The notes: generated by a model not told the origin, from the sequence alone. A stretch of 64,000 nucleotides of DNA from Pseudomonas protegens (GCF_013407925.2 NZ_CP060201.1:3596001-3660000); one strand, 5' to 3'; shown: positions 53,206-62,493, numbered from the stretch's first letter. Numbers and translations: made by a program.

Positions 53206-53589
53206 CTATTGCAGAAGGTGCGGGGACAGATGATGCTGGCCACGAGACAACCGCAGAAAATGGCGCAGGCTTGCACGTCCATTACCGTGCTGAAACGTCG
53301 CGATCACGTAGCGTGAGTTTTCTGTGGTAAGTACCCAAAATCGGCCCTCGCGCTCCGCCTTAATGACGTCAGAAGTCCGGATCAGGTGACCGTCGCCGAA
53401 CCGTCCATATTGGTCTTTGCGGTTGTGACCAAACACTACGCCTAATCCAGCACGAGCCTTTATGGATACTCCGCAGAGATAGGCTGTTATCGGTTTGTCG
53501 AAGCCTTGCGCCTGTGCTTTTAGGATTCGTGCAAGATCGAAATCTGTATGTCGTTTTCCATGAAGATTCACATCCACAGTGTTCAGCAT
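53206..53589 (-). CDS. Hypothetical protein
   Basis: A 127-residue protein with AAAGGAG seven bases before its ATG. By eye it is a small alpha/beta protein with several conserved-looking turns (VSIKARAGLGVVFGHNRKDQ, YGRFGDGHLIRTSD, NSRYVIATFQ) and a histidine-rich tail. No family recognised. It is on the minus strand, tandem with two similar-sized genes at 53680 and 54168, all of lower G+C than the core. Confidence 0.6.
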   Translation of the reverse strand: MLNTVDVNLHGKRHTDFDLARILKAQAQGFDKPITAYLCGVSIKARAGLGVVFGHNRKDQYGRFGDGHLIRTSDVIKAEREGRFWVLTTENSRYVIATFQHGNGRASLRHFLRLSRGQHHLSPHLLQ

Positions 53590-53679
53590 AATTGCGCTCC
53601 TTTCGCAGCCAGTATGGCGTTACCAGGAAAACCACACGCAACCAACTGTGCTGGTATCGTGCAGGAATCTTGGTAAATC

Positions 53680-54126
53680 TCAGGCTGTACGAATCATGTT
53701 TGCGTGATAGATCGGACGAAGGTTGCTCAGCACATCAGTGTTGAAGCCAGGTTGGTGAGAGCTGTGGTATTTGGAGCCGGTCTCCACCTCTAGCAGGCAC
53801 ACAACACACTCGTTTTGGTCTTCACCAAGCGTCACTTTGGTCAGTTTCTCCATGCGCCAAACTCCCGTGCCATTCATGTGGGCAGGTGTGACTACTTGCA
53901 CCTCTGTGATGATCGTCTCCGCGTCCTGGGCAATCAGCAGTTGCTGAAGCCGTGGTTCGCTGTCGATCATCAGAACCGCCTCTGAAATTCTGTCCTCGTA
54001 CATGGCATGGACAGTTACGTGATACCAGTGATTACGAAGCACTTTGGATACCTGATGCCATTGGTACTGACCTTCACCGAACATACCCGGCAGGCCAAGC
54101 ATGTCGGAGTCGTTTGTTCTAAACAT
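53680..54126 (-). CDS. Hypothetical protein
   Basis: A 148-residue soluble protein, AAGGA six bases before its ATG. It is rich in beta strand (WYHVTVHAMYEDRISEAVLM, TIITEVQVVTPAHM, NECVVCLLEVETG). No signal peptide or motif known to me. The next upstream gene on the same strand begins 42 bases away. Confidence 0.6.
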   Translation of the reverse strand: MFRTNDSDMLGLPGMFGEGQYQWHQVSKVLRNHWYHVTVHAMYEDRISEAVLMIDSEPRLQQLLIAQDAETIITEVQVVTPAHMNGTGVWRMEKLTKVTLGEDQNECVVCLLEVETGSKYHSSHQPGFNTDVLSNLRPIYHANMIRTA

Positions 54127-54167
54127 CGTATGTCCTTAGCCTGAATGGGCTCCGATATAGAGCGCAG

Positions 54168-54560
54168 TTAAAAGAGGGAGAAAACGTCTTTCAGGCTCGC
54201 GAGCTGTTCATGACCAGGGCCAATCAACACGTAAATAGAGTTTCTGGTCTCGAACGCAACACCGTCGTGGAAACCGGTGCACATGCTTGAACGAACCCAA
54301 TCGCCGCGTTCAAAACGGCCTTGGCTGTCCTCGGCCACGTTGTGAGCAAACAGGATCATCGGGAGCTGGCCCGCTGCATGGCATTTGAAGAGTTCGTCGC
54401 GGGTGACTTCGATGCGAAATATTGTCCAGTCGCGAACTAGGCAGTAAGGCTTTGTAGGGAATCGTTCGACTGCTAAAGCTCGAGCTTCGGAAGTACCCTC
54501 CAGGCCCTCAAGGGGCGCACGTGGCCCTTTCATAAAGTCGGGCTCTTGGACGCTAGCCAT
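54168..54560 (-). CDS. Hypothetical protein
   Basis: A 130-residue soluble protein. ATG at 54560, preceded by GAGGTG at six bases, is chosen over the ATG at 54596. The sequence alternates strand and helix (YCLVRDWTIFRIEVTRDELF, GQLPMILFAHNVAEDS) with a Gly-Pro-Gly-His turn (VLIGPGHEQLASLKDVF). It may belong to a small domain family common in Pseudomonas islands, but I cannot name it with confidence. Confidence 0.6.
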   Translation of the reverse strand: MASVQEPDFMKGPRAPLEGLEGTSEARALAVERFPTKPYCLVRDWTIFRIEVTRDELFKCHAAGQLPMILFAHNVAEDSQGRFERGDWVRSSMCTGFHDGVAFETRNSIYVLIGPGHEQLASLKDVFSLF

Positions 54561-54707
54561 AGGGTTCACCTCAATTAATAACCCGGAAATTGACAATTCA
54601 ATCCCGCTTGTTTGCGCTCGCCCCTCGCAAAGAGTCTCTCCGCACGCCAGTTACGTTGGCTTGGAGACGTCAATCGGATCACGGGAAGCCAGCCTGAAAG
54701 TGCTGGT

Positions 54708-54745
54708 CGCACCATAATACGGATGATAGTCCGTGTTATGGTGCG
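54708..54745. promoter_or_regulatory. 38-bp palindromic operator upstream of an XRE regulator
   Basis: CGCACCATAATACGGA and TCCGTGTTATGGTGCG are complementary except for one base, separated by TGATAG. It lies 42 bases before the start of the XRE gene at 54787 and about 150 bases before the divergent gene at 54168, so it can control both. The left arm resembles a -10 element on the minus strand (CATAAT). Confidence 0.7.
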
Positions 54746-54786
54746 GCGCAATATGGCCTCATCCTCGATTTGCTTGGGGAAATGTC

Positions 54787-55269
54787 ATGGAGGCCGCAGA
54801 AGCCCTTGCTGTAGTAGTACGAGCACTGCGTAGAAGAAAGGGTTTTGCGCAGGAAAACCTGATCACAATTGACCGTTCCTACTGGGGCCGGATAGAGCGT
54901 GGTGAAGTTAACATCACGATTGATGTGCTCATTCGTCTTGCAGCGCTAATGGAAGTTGAGCCGGCCTCACTCATTCTCATGGCAACGTCCCTGCAATCTA
55001 ATGAGCCGTTCGGGGAGGGCCTTAAACGCGTTTCCAAACAGATGAACAGAATTAGAAAAGAAAGTGTTGATCAGGAAATGGAGTCAATGGCACGAGCCGG
55101 AAAACTACCGCCTGGTCGACCCGTCCGATCCGATGCGGCGCAAAAGGCAGCGGAGGCTAATCGTTTGAGCAGCGCCGGCGTGTCTGTGTCAGAAATAGCA
55201 GAGAGACTGGAGCTGTCGAGATCGACAGTGCGCAGATATCTACAAACAACCACGCCCGAGCGACCTTGA
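54787..55269 (+). CDS. XRE regulator with additional C-terminal HTH, paralog of 49440 gene
   Basis: A 160-residue protein: Cro/CI HTH at residues about 5-60 (RRRKGFAQENLITIDRSYWG, RIERGEVN) and a resolvase-type HTH at about 120-152 (LSSAGVSVSEIAERLELSRS). Same architecture as the gene at 49440 although the sequences have diverged. ATG at 54787 follows GGGGAA. The 38-base palindrome immediately upstream is a likely autoregulatory operator. Confidence 0.78.
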   Translation: MEAAEALAVVVRALRRRKGFAQENLITIDRSYWGRIERGEVNITIDVLIRLAALMEVEPASLILMATSLQSNEPFGEGLKRVSKQMNRIRKESVDQEMESMARAGKLPPGRPVRSDAAQKAAEANRLSSAGVSVSEIAERLELSRSTVRRYLQTTTPERP

Positions 55270-55429
55270 TTTCGAATGACCTTTAAATGAGCACAACCCG
55301 AGTCAACCTGTCATAGGAAGGCTTCCTGTGGAGAACTTCGGAGGAGCACCTCGGCCCATCGGATCTCCATCAAGTTGTGGGCGCGTCATGGACGGATGTC
55401 CGGTCGACCGGTGGTAAAACAGAGGGTAT

Positions 55430-55769
55430 CTGGACGGCTACCTCGGTGGTGGTGATGTGTTGAGTATTCTGAGGATTGCTCAGGCCGCTGCGGGGGCGAT
55501 TGTTCCCTATAGTCCGGTTGAGCGAGGGCGAATCGTTATCTATTCCGTTCATGCTGAGCACCTGGCGGATAATGAAAATAGCCTTCCGCGTTGTCACCAC
55601 AGAGCAACTCCGCGACTTGCTCCGACATGCGTGCCTTCCATTTCATACTCCGCTCGGCCCAATTGACCAATACAGACTGCGGATCAATGCGCCTTCTCAG
55701 GGTAGTCCTTCCTATGGATTGCTTGTGGTGAACATGCTAGCGATGATACGGACGTCAAGGAGAGCGTGA
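55430..55769 (+). pseudogene. Frameshifted and truncated paralog of the gene at 56182
   Basis: In one frame, 55457 onward reads LSILRIAQAAAGAIV, GRIVIYSVHAEHLAD, matching LDILKIAQERVGAFV and GTVTLYARHASDLAD of the intact gene at 56182. After that the match moves to another frame: FRVVTTEQLRDLLRHACLPF against IMLLPKAQLSRAWRGSCLEI. A stop codon interrupts the first frame upstream. The copy has thus lost its N-terminal half and has a frameshift near 55570. Confidence 0.6.
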
Positions 55770-56161
55770 TGCGGAAGCGGAACCCCGTCGCTTGTGGCAT
55801 TTAGAGTGGTTGCGTCAGTTGGGTAATTCCGGACGTTCCTTGGCCACTTACCATTGTCATATGCAAGTTCGGTGAAAAGCTCCCAGTCGTACTGTGGAGC
55901 GTCTGTGACAATTTCCAGGATTTCGTCAAACGAGGCTAGGAAATCGAGCAGCGCTGACCTTGCCTCAATGGTGGGTCGTACATAGCTACCGCCCCACAGC
56001 TGCGGAAGCACGATTTCCTTTACGAAATCACTGCAGTCTTCTTCTTTCCAAGCATCGAGCAATTCCACGTAGAATTCGCGCCCATCCTCAGCCACCAATG
56101 CGAGTGATATCAGCTTCGCAGCCGCTGAGAGCTTGGTAAACTCGCAATCAAGAAAGACCAT
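55712..56161 (-). CDS. DEDDh 3'-5' exoribonuclease-like protein (Rv2179c type)
   Basis: A 149-residue protein starting MVFLDCEFTKLS, which places the D-x-E pair (Asp5, Glu7) at the extreme N-terminus as in Rv2179c-like exoribonucleases. The C-terminal His-x4-Asp motif lies in PLPHHALLDVRII; an acidic residue in APQYDWELFTEL can be the third metal ligand. Its 3' end overlaps the tail of the pseudogene on the opposite strand. It is the second DEDDh nuclease of the island. Confidence 0.72.
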   Translation of the reverse strand: MVFLDCEFTKLSAAAKLISLALVAEDGREFYVELLDAWKEEDCSDFVKEIVLPQLWGGSYVRPTIEARSALLDFLASFDEILEIVTDAPQYDWELFTELAYDNGKWPRNVRNYPTDATTLNATSDGVPLPHHALLDVRIIASMFTTSNP

Positions 56162-56181
56162 CACCTTGTTAGAACTCCGTA

Positions 56182-56547
56182 ATGACTAGGGCCCGCCTGG
56201 ATATGGCGCAGGAAGGTCAGCTATGGGAAATGGCCCTCGAGCATCTTGGTTCAGACGGACTGCTTCAGGTGGTTGTAAATATGTGGAGTCACGCCGCGCC
56301 TCCGCCCAAACCTGTCGTTGAGCACTTGTCCACGAAACAGGTGAGCCCAGAAGTCCTAGACATACTGAAAATTGCCCAAGAGCGAGTCGGTGCCTTCGTT
56401 GCTGATCGGATACCGGTTCCTGGCACAGTGACGCTATACGCTCGTCACGCCAGTGACCTAGCGGACGGGCTCATCATGCTATTACCGAAGGCGCAGCTTT
56501 CGCGAGCCTGGAGAGGTTCCTGTCTAGAAATAGACTTAGGTATCTGA
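56182..56547 (+). CDS. Hypothetical protein, intact paralog of the 55.5 kb pseudogene
   Basis: A 121-residue protein, mostly helical, with LDILKIAQERVGAFVADRIP and VTLYARHASDLADGLIMLLP as conserved blocks shared with the neighbouring frameshifted copy. Start 56182 or 56203. No known family; the duplication indicates it has been selected or spread within the element. Confidence 0.55.
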   Translation: MTRARLDMAQEGQLWEMALEHLGSDGLLQVVVNMWSHAAPPPKPVVEHLSTKQVSPEVLDILKIAQERVGAFVADRIPVPGTVTLYARHASDLADGLIMLLPKAQLSRAWRGSCLEIDLGI

Positions 56548-56632
56548 AGTCTGATCATGCTCCACAGCGTACCTTAGCGTAGCCACCCCTGTAGAATTTG
56601 TTGAGCTAATTGCTTCTCCATTGAGATGTTTT

Positions 56633-56968
56633 ATGAACGCTGATTTAACTGAAGAAGAAATGCGTCGCGCCTTGTTTGGTGAGGCTCAGCAGGAAGTGCA
56701 GGTTTCTGCTCCTCCGTTGCAGGAGCCTACGCCAGAGGTTGTTTTTACCAAGTCGATAGCAACTCCCGCAGACAAGAAAAAAGCAGAGAAAGTGTTTGCG
56801 CCCAGGCTGCGGGTCACGCTTCGGGTTGGTAACGAGTTTGAAGGGAAAATGGTCGAGTTGATTCACGAGGCGGATACGTTGAGCTCGTTGCTTGCTGAGC
56901 AAGAGGCTGTGAAGGCGGCTAGGAAGAAATACAAGTATGTTGAGGTCGTATCGGTTAAATCGATGTAG
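56633..56968 (+). CDS. Hypothetical protein
   Basis: A 111-residue charged protein beginning MNADLTEEEMRRALFGEAQQ. The N-terminal 50 residues look disordered (Pro/Gln/Glu-rich); from about 55 a small alpha/beta domain (LRVTLRVGNEFEGKMVELIH, KKYKYVEVVSVKSM) is plausible. GAGATG precedes the ATG. It is the last gene before the fluoride-resistance module; no family recognised. Confidence 0.6.
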   Translation: MNADLTEEEMRRALFGEAQQEVQVSAPPLQEPTPEVVFTKSIATPADKKKAEKVFAPRLRVTLRVGNEFEGKMVELIHEADTLSSLLAEQEAVKAARKKYKYVEVVSVKSM

Positions 56969-57111
56969 ACGCGCCAACTGACCTAGTTGCGCAAAGGGTC
57001 GGCCCGTACCTTGATAATTGATCAAGCATCTTGCCTCGCCAAAGGCGCCTTAAGATCGCCTGCATGTATGGCTCTTGATGCTATTGACGCAGATGCTATA
57101 GGATCAGATCA

Positions 57112-57183
57112 GGAGATGGCATTCCTCCTTTAACCGCCTTCGTGCTGATGATGCCTACGTGAACCCTGGACAGGGTGCGTAGG
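57112..57183 (+). ncRNA. Fluoride riboswitch (crcB motif), upstream of crcB
   Basis: The conserved aptamer core GGAGATGGCATTCCTCC, then TTTAACCGCC and GCTGATGATGCCTACG, matches the crcB-motif consensus. Its 3' flank CCTACG..CGTAGG (57154-57183, with nested ACCCTG/CAGGGT) forms a hairpin that may be the expression platform; a second 8-base-pair stem is at 57194-57217. The crcB start is 120 bases downstream. Fluoride is expected to raise expression of crcB and the DUF190 gene. Confidence 0.93.
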
Positions 57184-57193
57184 TGTATCCGCT

Positions 57194-57217
57194 TCCTGTC
57201 CCCAATCTAGGACAGGA
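57194..57217 (+). promoter_or_regulatory. Hairpin downstream of the first fluoride aptamer
   Basis: TCCTGTCC and GGACAGGA form a perfect 8-base-pair stem with an eight-base loop. No T-tract follows, so it may be part of the riboswitch expression platform or a pause site rather than a strong terminator. Confidence 0.45.
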
Positions 57218-57302
57218 TTATGATCCTACTACCCCAGTCGCCACTCCCGCGTTGTGCTTACCTGGTATCTACTTGGCCTAGGTCTGACGAGGTGAGCCCG
57301 CC

Positions 57303-57686
57303 ATGCTGAAATCACTTGTAGTTATCGCCGTTGGCGCGTCACTTGGTGCCTGGTTGCGCTGGCTCTTGGGCATGAAGCTAAACGCTCTGTTTCCGACGAT
57401 TCCCCCAGGCACAGTGGTTGCAAACATGGTTGGGGGCTACATCATTGGCCTAGCCATCGCGTTTTTGGCCGCATCTCCCACCCTGAGTCCTGAGTGGCGT
57501 CTGCTGATCATCACGGGTTTCTGTGGCGGGCTTACAACCTTTTCCACGTTTTCGGCAGAAACAGTTGCCCTGATCCAGGAAGGCAGGCTGCTGTGGGCGC
57601 TCGGTTCGGTTTCATTGCACGTCGTGGGCTCGCTGGCGATGACGGCTGCCGGGCTTCTGTCCTATCAAATGATCGGTACGCGTTGA
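57303..57686 (+). CDS. crcB: Fluoride channel CrcB/Fluc
   Basis: A 127-residue, four-helix membrane protein that lets fluoride leave the cell as a dual-topology dimer. Family motifs present: [27 protein letters not shown] (the Asn lining the pore) and [15 protein letters not shown] with the paired Phe and Thr-Phe-Ser core. It follows a fluoride riboswitch and is followed by a DUF190 gene 10 bases away. The length is the usual one. Confidence 0.96.
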   Translation: MLKSLVVIAVGASLGAWLRWLLGMKLNALFPTIPPGTVVANMVGGYIIGLAIAFLAASPTLSPEWRLLIITGFCGGLTTFSTFSAETVALIQEGRLLWALGSVSLHVVGSLAMTAAGLLSYQMIGTR

Positions 57687-57696
57687 GGAGATGAAA

Positions 57697-58020
57697 ATGA
57701 AAGGTTTCCTGGTGATTTTCTTTACCCAACAGAACCGTCGTTATCAGGGAAAGATGCTCGGCGACTGGATCGTAGATTTGGCGAAAGAAATGGGACTACG
57801 TGGTGCGACCCTATCTACGGGTATCGAGGGTTTTGGGCATACCGGTCGGCTGCACTCCTCCCATTTTTTTGAACTGGCGGATCAGCCTACCGAGATTCGC
57901 ATGGCTATCACCGAGGACGAATCTGAACGGTTGTTCGTACGATTGGAGCTTGAGGAAATCTCGGTGTTTTACATAAAGACTCCAATTGAAATGGGCTTCG
58001 TCGGCAAAAAAACCACCTAG
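57697..58020 (+). CDS. DUF190 (PII-like) protein of the fluoride operon, copy 1
   Basis: A 107-residue PII-like protein. ATG at 57697 has GGAG six bases upstream. The DUF190 pattern is seen as GKMLGDWIVDLAKEMGLRGA, then IEGFGHTGRLHSSHFFEL and a C-terminal VFYIKTPIEMG. Such proteins are trimeric ligand sensors and are often found in fluoride-riboswitch operons; a regulatory partner role for CrcB or CLC-F is inferred. A second copy is at 60062. Confidence 0.88.
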   Translation: MKGFLVIFFTQQNRRYQGKMLGDWIVDLAKEMGLRGATLSTGIEGFGHTGRLHSSHFFELADQPTEIRMAITEDESERLFVRLELEEISVFYIKTPIEMGFVGKKTT

Positions 58021-58125
58021 TCCGGCATCCTTTTACCAAGCAAGGCTTCAGGAGATCTTCCTGTGCTTACTACCTCCGTAACATGATTTTACATTTTGAG
58101 CGGAGCTAGCTAAGATCGACGGATT

Positions 58126-58210
58126 GGAGATGGCATTCCTCCATTAACCAACCGCTGCGCCCGTAGCAGCTGATGATGCCTACAGAAACCTGATCAATCA
58201 GGTCTGTAGG
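58126..58210 (+). ncRNA. Fluoride riboswitch (crcB motif), upstream of CLC-F gene
   Basis: The aptamer core GGAGATGGCATTCCTCC is identical to the first copy, followed by ATTAACC, a changed variable stem (GCTGCGCCCGTAGCAGC) and TGATGATGCCTAC. The 3' hairpin CCTACAG-AAACCTGAT-CA-ATCAGG-T-CTGTAGG (58179-58210) preserves pairing with a different loop. It controls the antiporter gene that starts 59 bases after. Confidence 0.93.
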
Positions 58211-58268
58211 CGTTCGCGCTCAGATTCCCTTTTTGGTCAGGCCCACTTACTTTTTTGTGGCTGGCCAA

Positions 58269-59615
58269 ATGTCTAAATTTCGACGACCTGAACAACTCGA
58301 CTTACTGCCCTATATAGCGAAATGGCTTGCGCTTGCTGGTCTTGTAGCTCTTTTGGCAGGCTCTGCTTCTGCGTTATTCCTCCTTTCTTTGGATCATGCC
58401 ACCCAGTGGCGAGAAACCCATCCCTGGGTGATCTGGCTCCTGCCAGTGGCCGGCTTTGCTGTGGGACTTGCATATCACTTGATAGGCAAACCCGTTGATG
58501 CCGGAAACAACCTGATCATCGATGAGATCCATGATCCTAAGAAGATCGTGCCTTTGCGCATGGTACCGATGGTGCTGATCGGAACTGTGGTTTCCCACCT
58601 TTTTGGTGCATCTGTGGGACGTGAGGGGACGGCGGTGCAAATGGGCGGTGCCCTTGCCGATCAACTGACGCATGTCTTCCGGCTGCGCCGCGAAGACCGT
58701 CGGGTGATTCTCATGGCCGGTATCAGTGCTGGCTTTGCGTCCGTCTTCGGCACCCCTCTTGCCGGGGCTTTATTCGGACTTGAAGTATTGGCCATTGGAC
58801 GTATGCGTTACGACGCGCTTTTCCCTTGCGTGGTTGCGGCAATCGTTGCTGACCAGGTGGGGCAAGCCTGGGGCGTGGTTCACACGCATTACGTCATTGG
58901 CGAAGTGGTTCCGGTGCAGCTGTGGAGCGTCATGGCTGTGGTGGCAGCTGGGATTGTCTTTGGCCTTACCGGCCTGCTATTCGCGACAGCGACCCACAAG
59001 CTCGGAGCCTTCGTTAAGCGGCTTATCACCTATTCACCATTAAGACCCTTCGCCGGCGGCCTGCTGATCGCAGTCGCAGTGTGGGCGCTCGGTAGTAACC
59101 ATTACATCGACGTTGATAAGTACATCGGGCTAGGCATTCCGAGCATCGTCCAATCCTTTCAAATGCCAATGGCCCCTTGGGATTGGCTTGGAAAGATGGT
59201 GTTCACCGTTGTCTCCTTGGGCACTGGATTCAAAGGCGGTGAAGTGACACCGCTGTTTTACATCGGCGCCACCTTGGGGAATGCGCTGGCTCCCCTCTTG
59301 CACCTTCCCTTCGGCATGCTGGCTGGTATCGGCTTTGTCGCTGTCTTTGCCGGTGCAGCGAATACGCCACTGGCAACCATCGTCATGGCCATGGAGCTCT
59401 TCGGGCCCGAAATTGCTCCGCTTGCAGCCATTGCCTGTATCGCAAGTTACCTCGTATCCGGACACACCGGGATCTATCACGCCCAGCGCGTCGGCCACAG
59501 TAAGCATCACCGTCCTCTTCCGGAGGAAATCCGGCTCTCTGATATCAAGCAATTTCATGCTCAAAGTGAATCCGCCAGCGAGCGGAAAGTGACTCTTGTG
59601 GGGGAAGAGAAATGA
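58269..59615 (+). CDS. CLC-F type fluoride/proton antiporter
   Basis: A 448-residue CLC membrane protein with 10 or more helices. The CLC filter region GREGTAVQMGGALA and the GTGFKGGEVTPLFYIGATLG block are those of the fluoride-specific CLC-F clade (GREGT and GGEVTP in place of the chloride-type GREGP and GGIFAP). GFASVFGTPLAGALFGLEVL also fits. It follows its own fluoride riboswitch. ATG at 58269 is used; upstream GTG/ATG codons lack ribosome sites. Its stop overlaps the start of the next gene (ATGA). Confidence 0.93.
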   Translation: MSKFRRPEQLDLLPYIAKWLALAGLVALLAGSASALFLLSLDHATQWRETHPWVIWLLPVAGFAVGLAYHLIGKPVDAGNNLIIDEIHDPKKIVPLRMVPMVLIGTVVSHLFGASVGREGTAVQMGGALADQLTHVFRLRREDRRVILMAGISAGFASVFGTPLAGALFGLEVLAIGRMRYDALFPCVVAAIVADQVGQAWGVVHTHYVIGEVVPVQLWSVMAVVAAGIVFGLTGLLFATATHKLGAFVKRLITYSPLRPFAGGLLIAVAVWALGSNHYIDVDKYIGLGIPSIVQSFQMPMAPWDWLGKMVFTVVSLGTGFKGGEVTPLFYIGATLGNALAPLLHLPFGMLAGIGFVAVFAGAANTPLATIVMAMELFGPEIAPLAAIACIASYLVSGHTGIYHAQRVGHSKHHRPLPEEIRLSDIKQFHAQSESASERKVTLVGEEK

Positions 59616-59977
59616 TTGAACATCACCAAGATCGCCTGACAGCTTTGCAACTCTATTTTCCTGGCGCTAGCCGGGCTCGCGTGACCAGCTTCTGGCACCA
59701 CCTAAGCGCACCTGCACTAGCCCAGCACCTCCTTAAAGTTGCTCAAAAAGCAAAAATTGAGCAGGTCATGCTCAAGACGATTTCTGCAGGTTATTTGCCA
59801 GGCCATCGCATCTCCCATCATCACCCGGAGCTTGGCGATATGCGTCATCCCCAGTGTCTGGAATTGCTGGATACAGAGGGCAAACTGCGCACCTTCCTGC
59901 GCGACCACGCTGACGAGTTGCGCAAGGTGCGAGCAGTTCTCCTCTTATGCGAGTTACCGCTCGGTGACGCCCTGTAA
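59612..59977 (+). CDS. Divergent PII-like (DUF190-like) protein coupled to CLC-F
   Basis: A 121-residue protein starting in the stop codon of the antiporter gene. It aligns by eye with DUF190: ALAQHLLKVAQKAKIEQVML in place of the first helix-strand, then ISAGYLPGHRISHHHPELGD and LELLDTEGKLRTFLRDHADE. It has an extra histidine-rich loop (HRISHHHPELGDMRH) that could bind metal. Tight coupling to the transporter suggests a regulatory subunit. Confidence 0.65.
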   Translation: MIEHHQDRLTALQLYFPGASRARVTSFWHHLSAPALAQHLLKVAQKAKIEQVMLKTISAGYLPGHRISHHHPELGDMRHPQCLELLDTEGKLRTFLRDHADELRKVRAVLLLCELPLGDAL

Positions 59978-60061
59978 TTCAGTTTTGAAGAAAAAATTCG
60001 CAAATGAAGAGACATAGACAACCGAGCGTTGGTCGCTCTCGCCACATTAGAGGATGTTGCC

Positions 60062-60385
60062 ATGAATGGCTTTCAACTGACGTTTTTCACTGAACAGAGT
60101 ACCAACTACCAGCACCTTCCACTGGGGGAGTGGCTGGTCGACTTCGCCAAGCGACAAGGTGTTCTGGGAGCAACGCTGGTGAGCGGTACGGAGGGGCTAG
60201 ATCATTTGGGACATTTGCATACCGCACATTTCCTCAGCGGTGCCGATCATCCCGTCACGGTGACTATATCCACTGATGAACCTGGGTGCGACAAGTTGCT
60301 GGAGGCATTAGCCAAGGAGTCGTTTTCGCTGAGCTATATCAAATTGCCCATCGAGTACGGTCGAGTGGGCCAGGCGAAAAACTAA
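60062..60385 (+). CDS. DUF190 (PII-like) protein of the fluoride operon, copy 2
   Basis: A 107-residue protein clearly paralogous to the one at 57697 (FFTEQSTNYQHLPLGEWLVD, TEGLDHLGHLHTAHFLSG, LSYIKLPIEYGRVG). ATG at 60062 follows a weak GAGG-like site. It is 84 bases after the divergent PII-like gene, so the antiporter, two PII-like genes and probably the small membrane proteins form one riboswitch-controlled transcript. Confidence 0.88.
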   Translation: MNGFQLTFFTEQSTNYQHLPLGEWLVDFAKRQGVLGATLVSGTEGLDHLGHLHTAHFLSGADHPVTVTISTDEPGCDKLLEALAKESFSLSYIKLPIEYGRVGQAKN

Positions 60386-60427
60386 AAAACACACCTTGTT
60401 GGACAACCAATAAAAAGGATAAACGCC

Positions 60428-60694
60428 ATGTACCGAGTTTATAACCTGAGTCCACAGCCAGCTCCTGCTAACTGGGCCCGTGACAACAGGCCGCTCTTCG
60501 TAGGACTGATTTTTTGGACACTTTTTCTGGCGGGCATTGCAGGTAGCCAAAAGGTATCGAGCGAGGGTTGGTACATCGTCACCTCGCTCGAGGGTGCATT
60601 AGTAACGATGCGCATGCCCAGTGAGAAGTCCTGCAAGGCCGACGTAGCCCACACCTGCCTGCCGGGCTACGAGCTGAGAGCACAGCAAAATTGA
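60428..60694 (+). CDS. Small single-pass membrane protein in the fluoride operon
   Basis: An 88-residue protein with one membrane helix (LFVGLIFWTLFLAGIAGSQK) and a C-terminal outside segment with two cysteines (SCKADVAHTCLPGYEL). AAGGA precedes the ATG. No family recognised; it probably travels with the fluoride genes. Confidence 0.65.
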   Translation: MYRVYNLSPQPAPANWARDNRPLFVGLIFWTLFLAGIAGSQKVSSEGWYIVTSLEGALVTMRMPSEKSCKADVAHTCLPGYELRAQQN

Positions 60695-60794
60695 GGGTAA
60701 TGAGCGCGATGTCCATGAGCCCAAAGATGAGACTGCGAAATGAAGCTCAGCGACGTCGGCTCATTAAAACCACTTTAGAAAATCGGGAGACCAC

Positions 60795-61136
60795 ATGAGC
60801 GCAGTGATGCTGAGCAGCGTATTCGGGCTTGTGATGGGTAAGTTTTTTACAGGATCAGTCTATGAGTTCGCCGTGCTGTTCATCGTAAGCATTGGTGTGT
60901 CGTTGCTGACCTTTCATCTGCTCAATCAAAGGCGGGCCAGGTTACAAGCCCAGACTGCGTACTGCTGCTCCGTGATGGTTGCGTCAAACCAAATGCTGGA
61001 GCTTTTTCAGATGGCAAAGGGAGGGCAGTTGATGCCCTTGGTGGGAGAGATTCCTGAACTAATTATTGGAGGCTTCTTGGTTCCCGCAATTGCGGTGTCG
61101 GCAGTGCAGCTGTTCAGGATACTCAGGGAGAGCTGA
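60795..61136 (+). CDS. Small multi-pass membrane protein in the fluoride operon
   Basis: A 113-residue protein with about three membrane helices (VFGLVMGKFF; FAVLFIVSIGVSLLTFHLL; ELIIGGFLVPAIAVSAVQLF) and a short basic loop (NQRRARLQAQ). GGGAG precedes the ATG. No family recognised. It lies 74 bases before the extra enolase gene. Confidence 0.65.
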   Translation: MSAVMLSSVFGLVMGKFFTGSVYEFAVLFIVSIGVSLLTFHLLNQRRARLQAQTAYCCSVMVASNQMLELFQMAKGGQLMPLVGEIPELIIGGFLVPAIAVSAVQLFRILRES

Positions 61137-61179
61137 CGTCCGACATAGAAGCCTCTCAACGGATTCACATGGTTAATGA

Positions 61180-62493
<1,314 letters not shown>

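Noticed and set aside
52844..53233. 129-codon frame overlapping the helicase remnant
   Set aside because: The alternative frame contains the conserved helicase motif; this one is basic low-complexity sequence.
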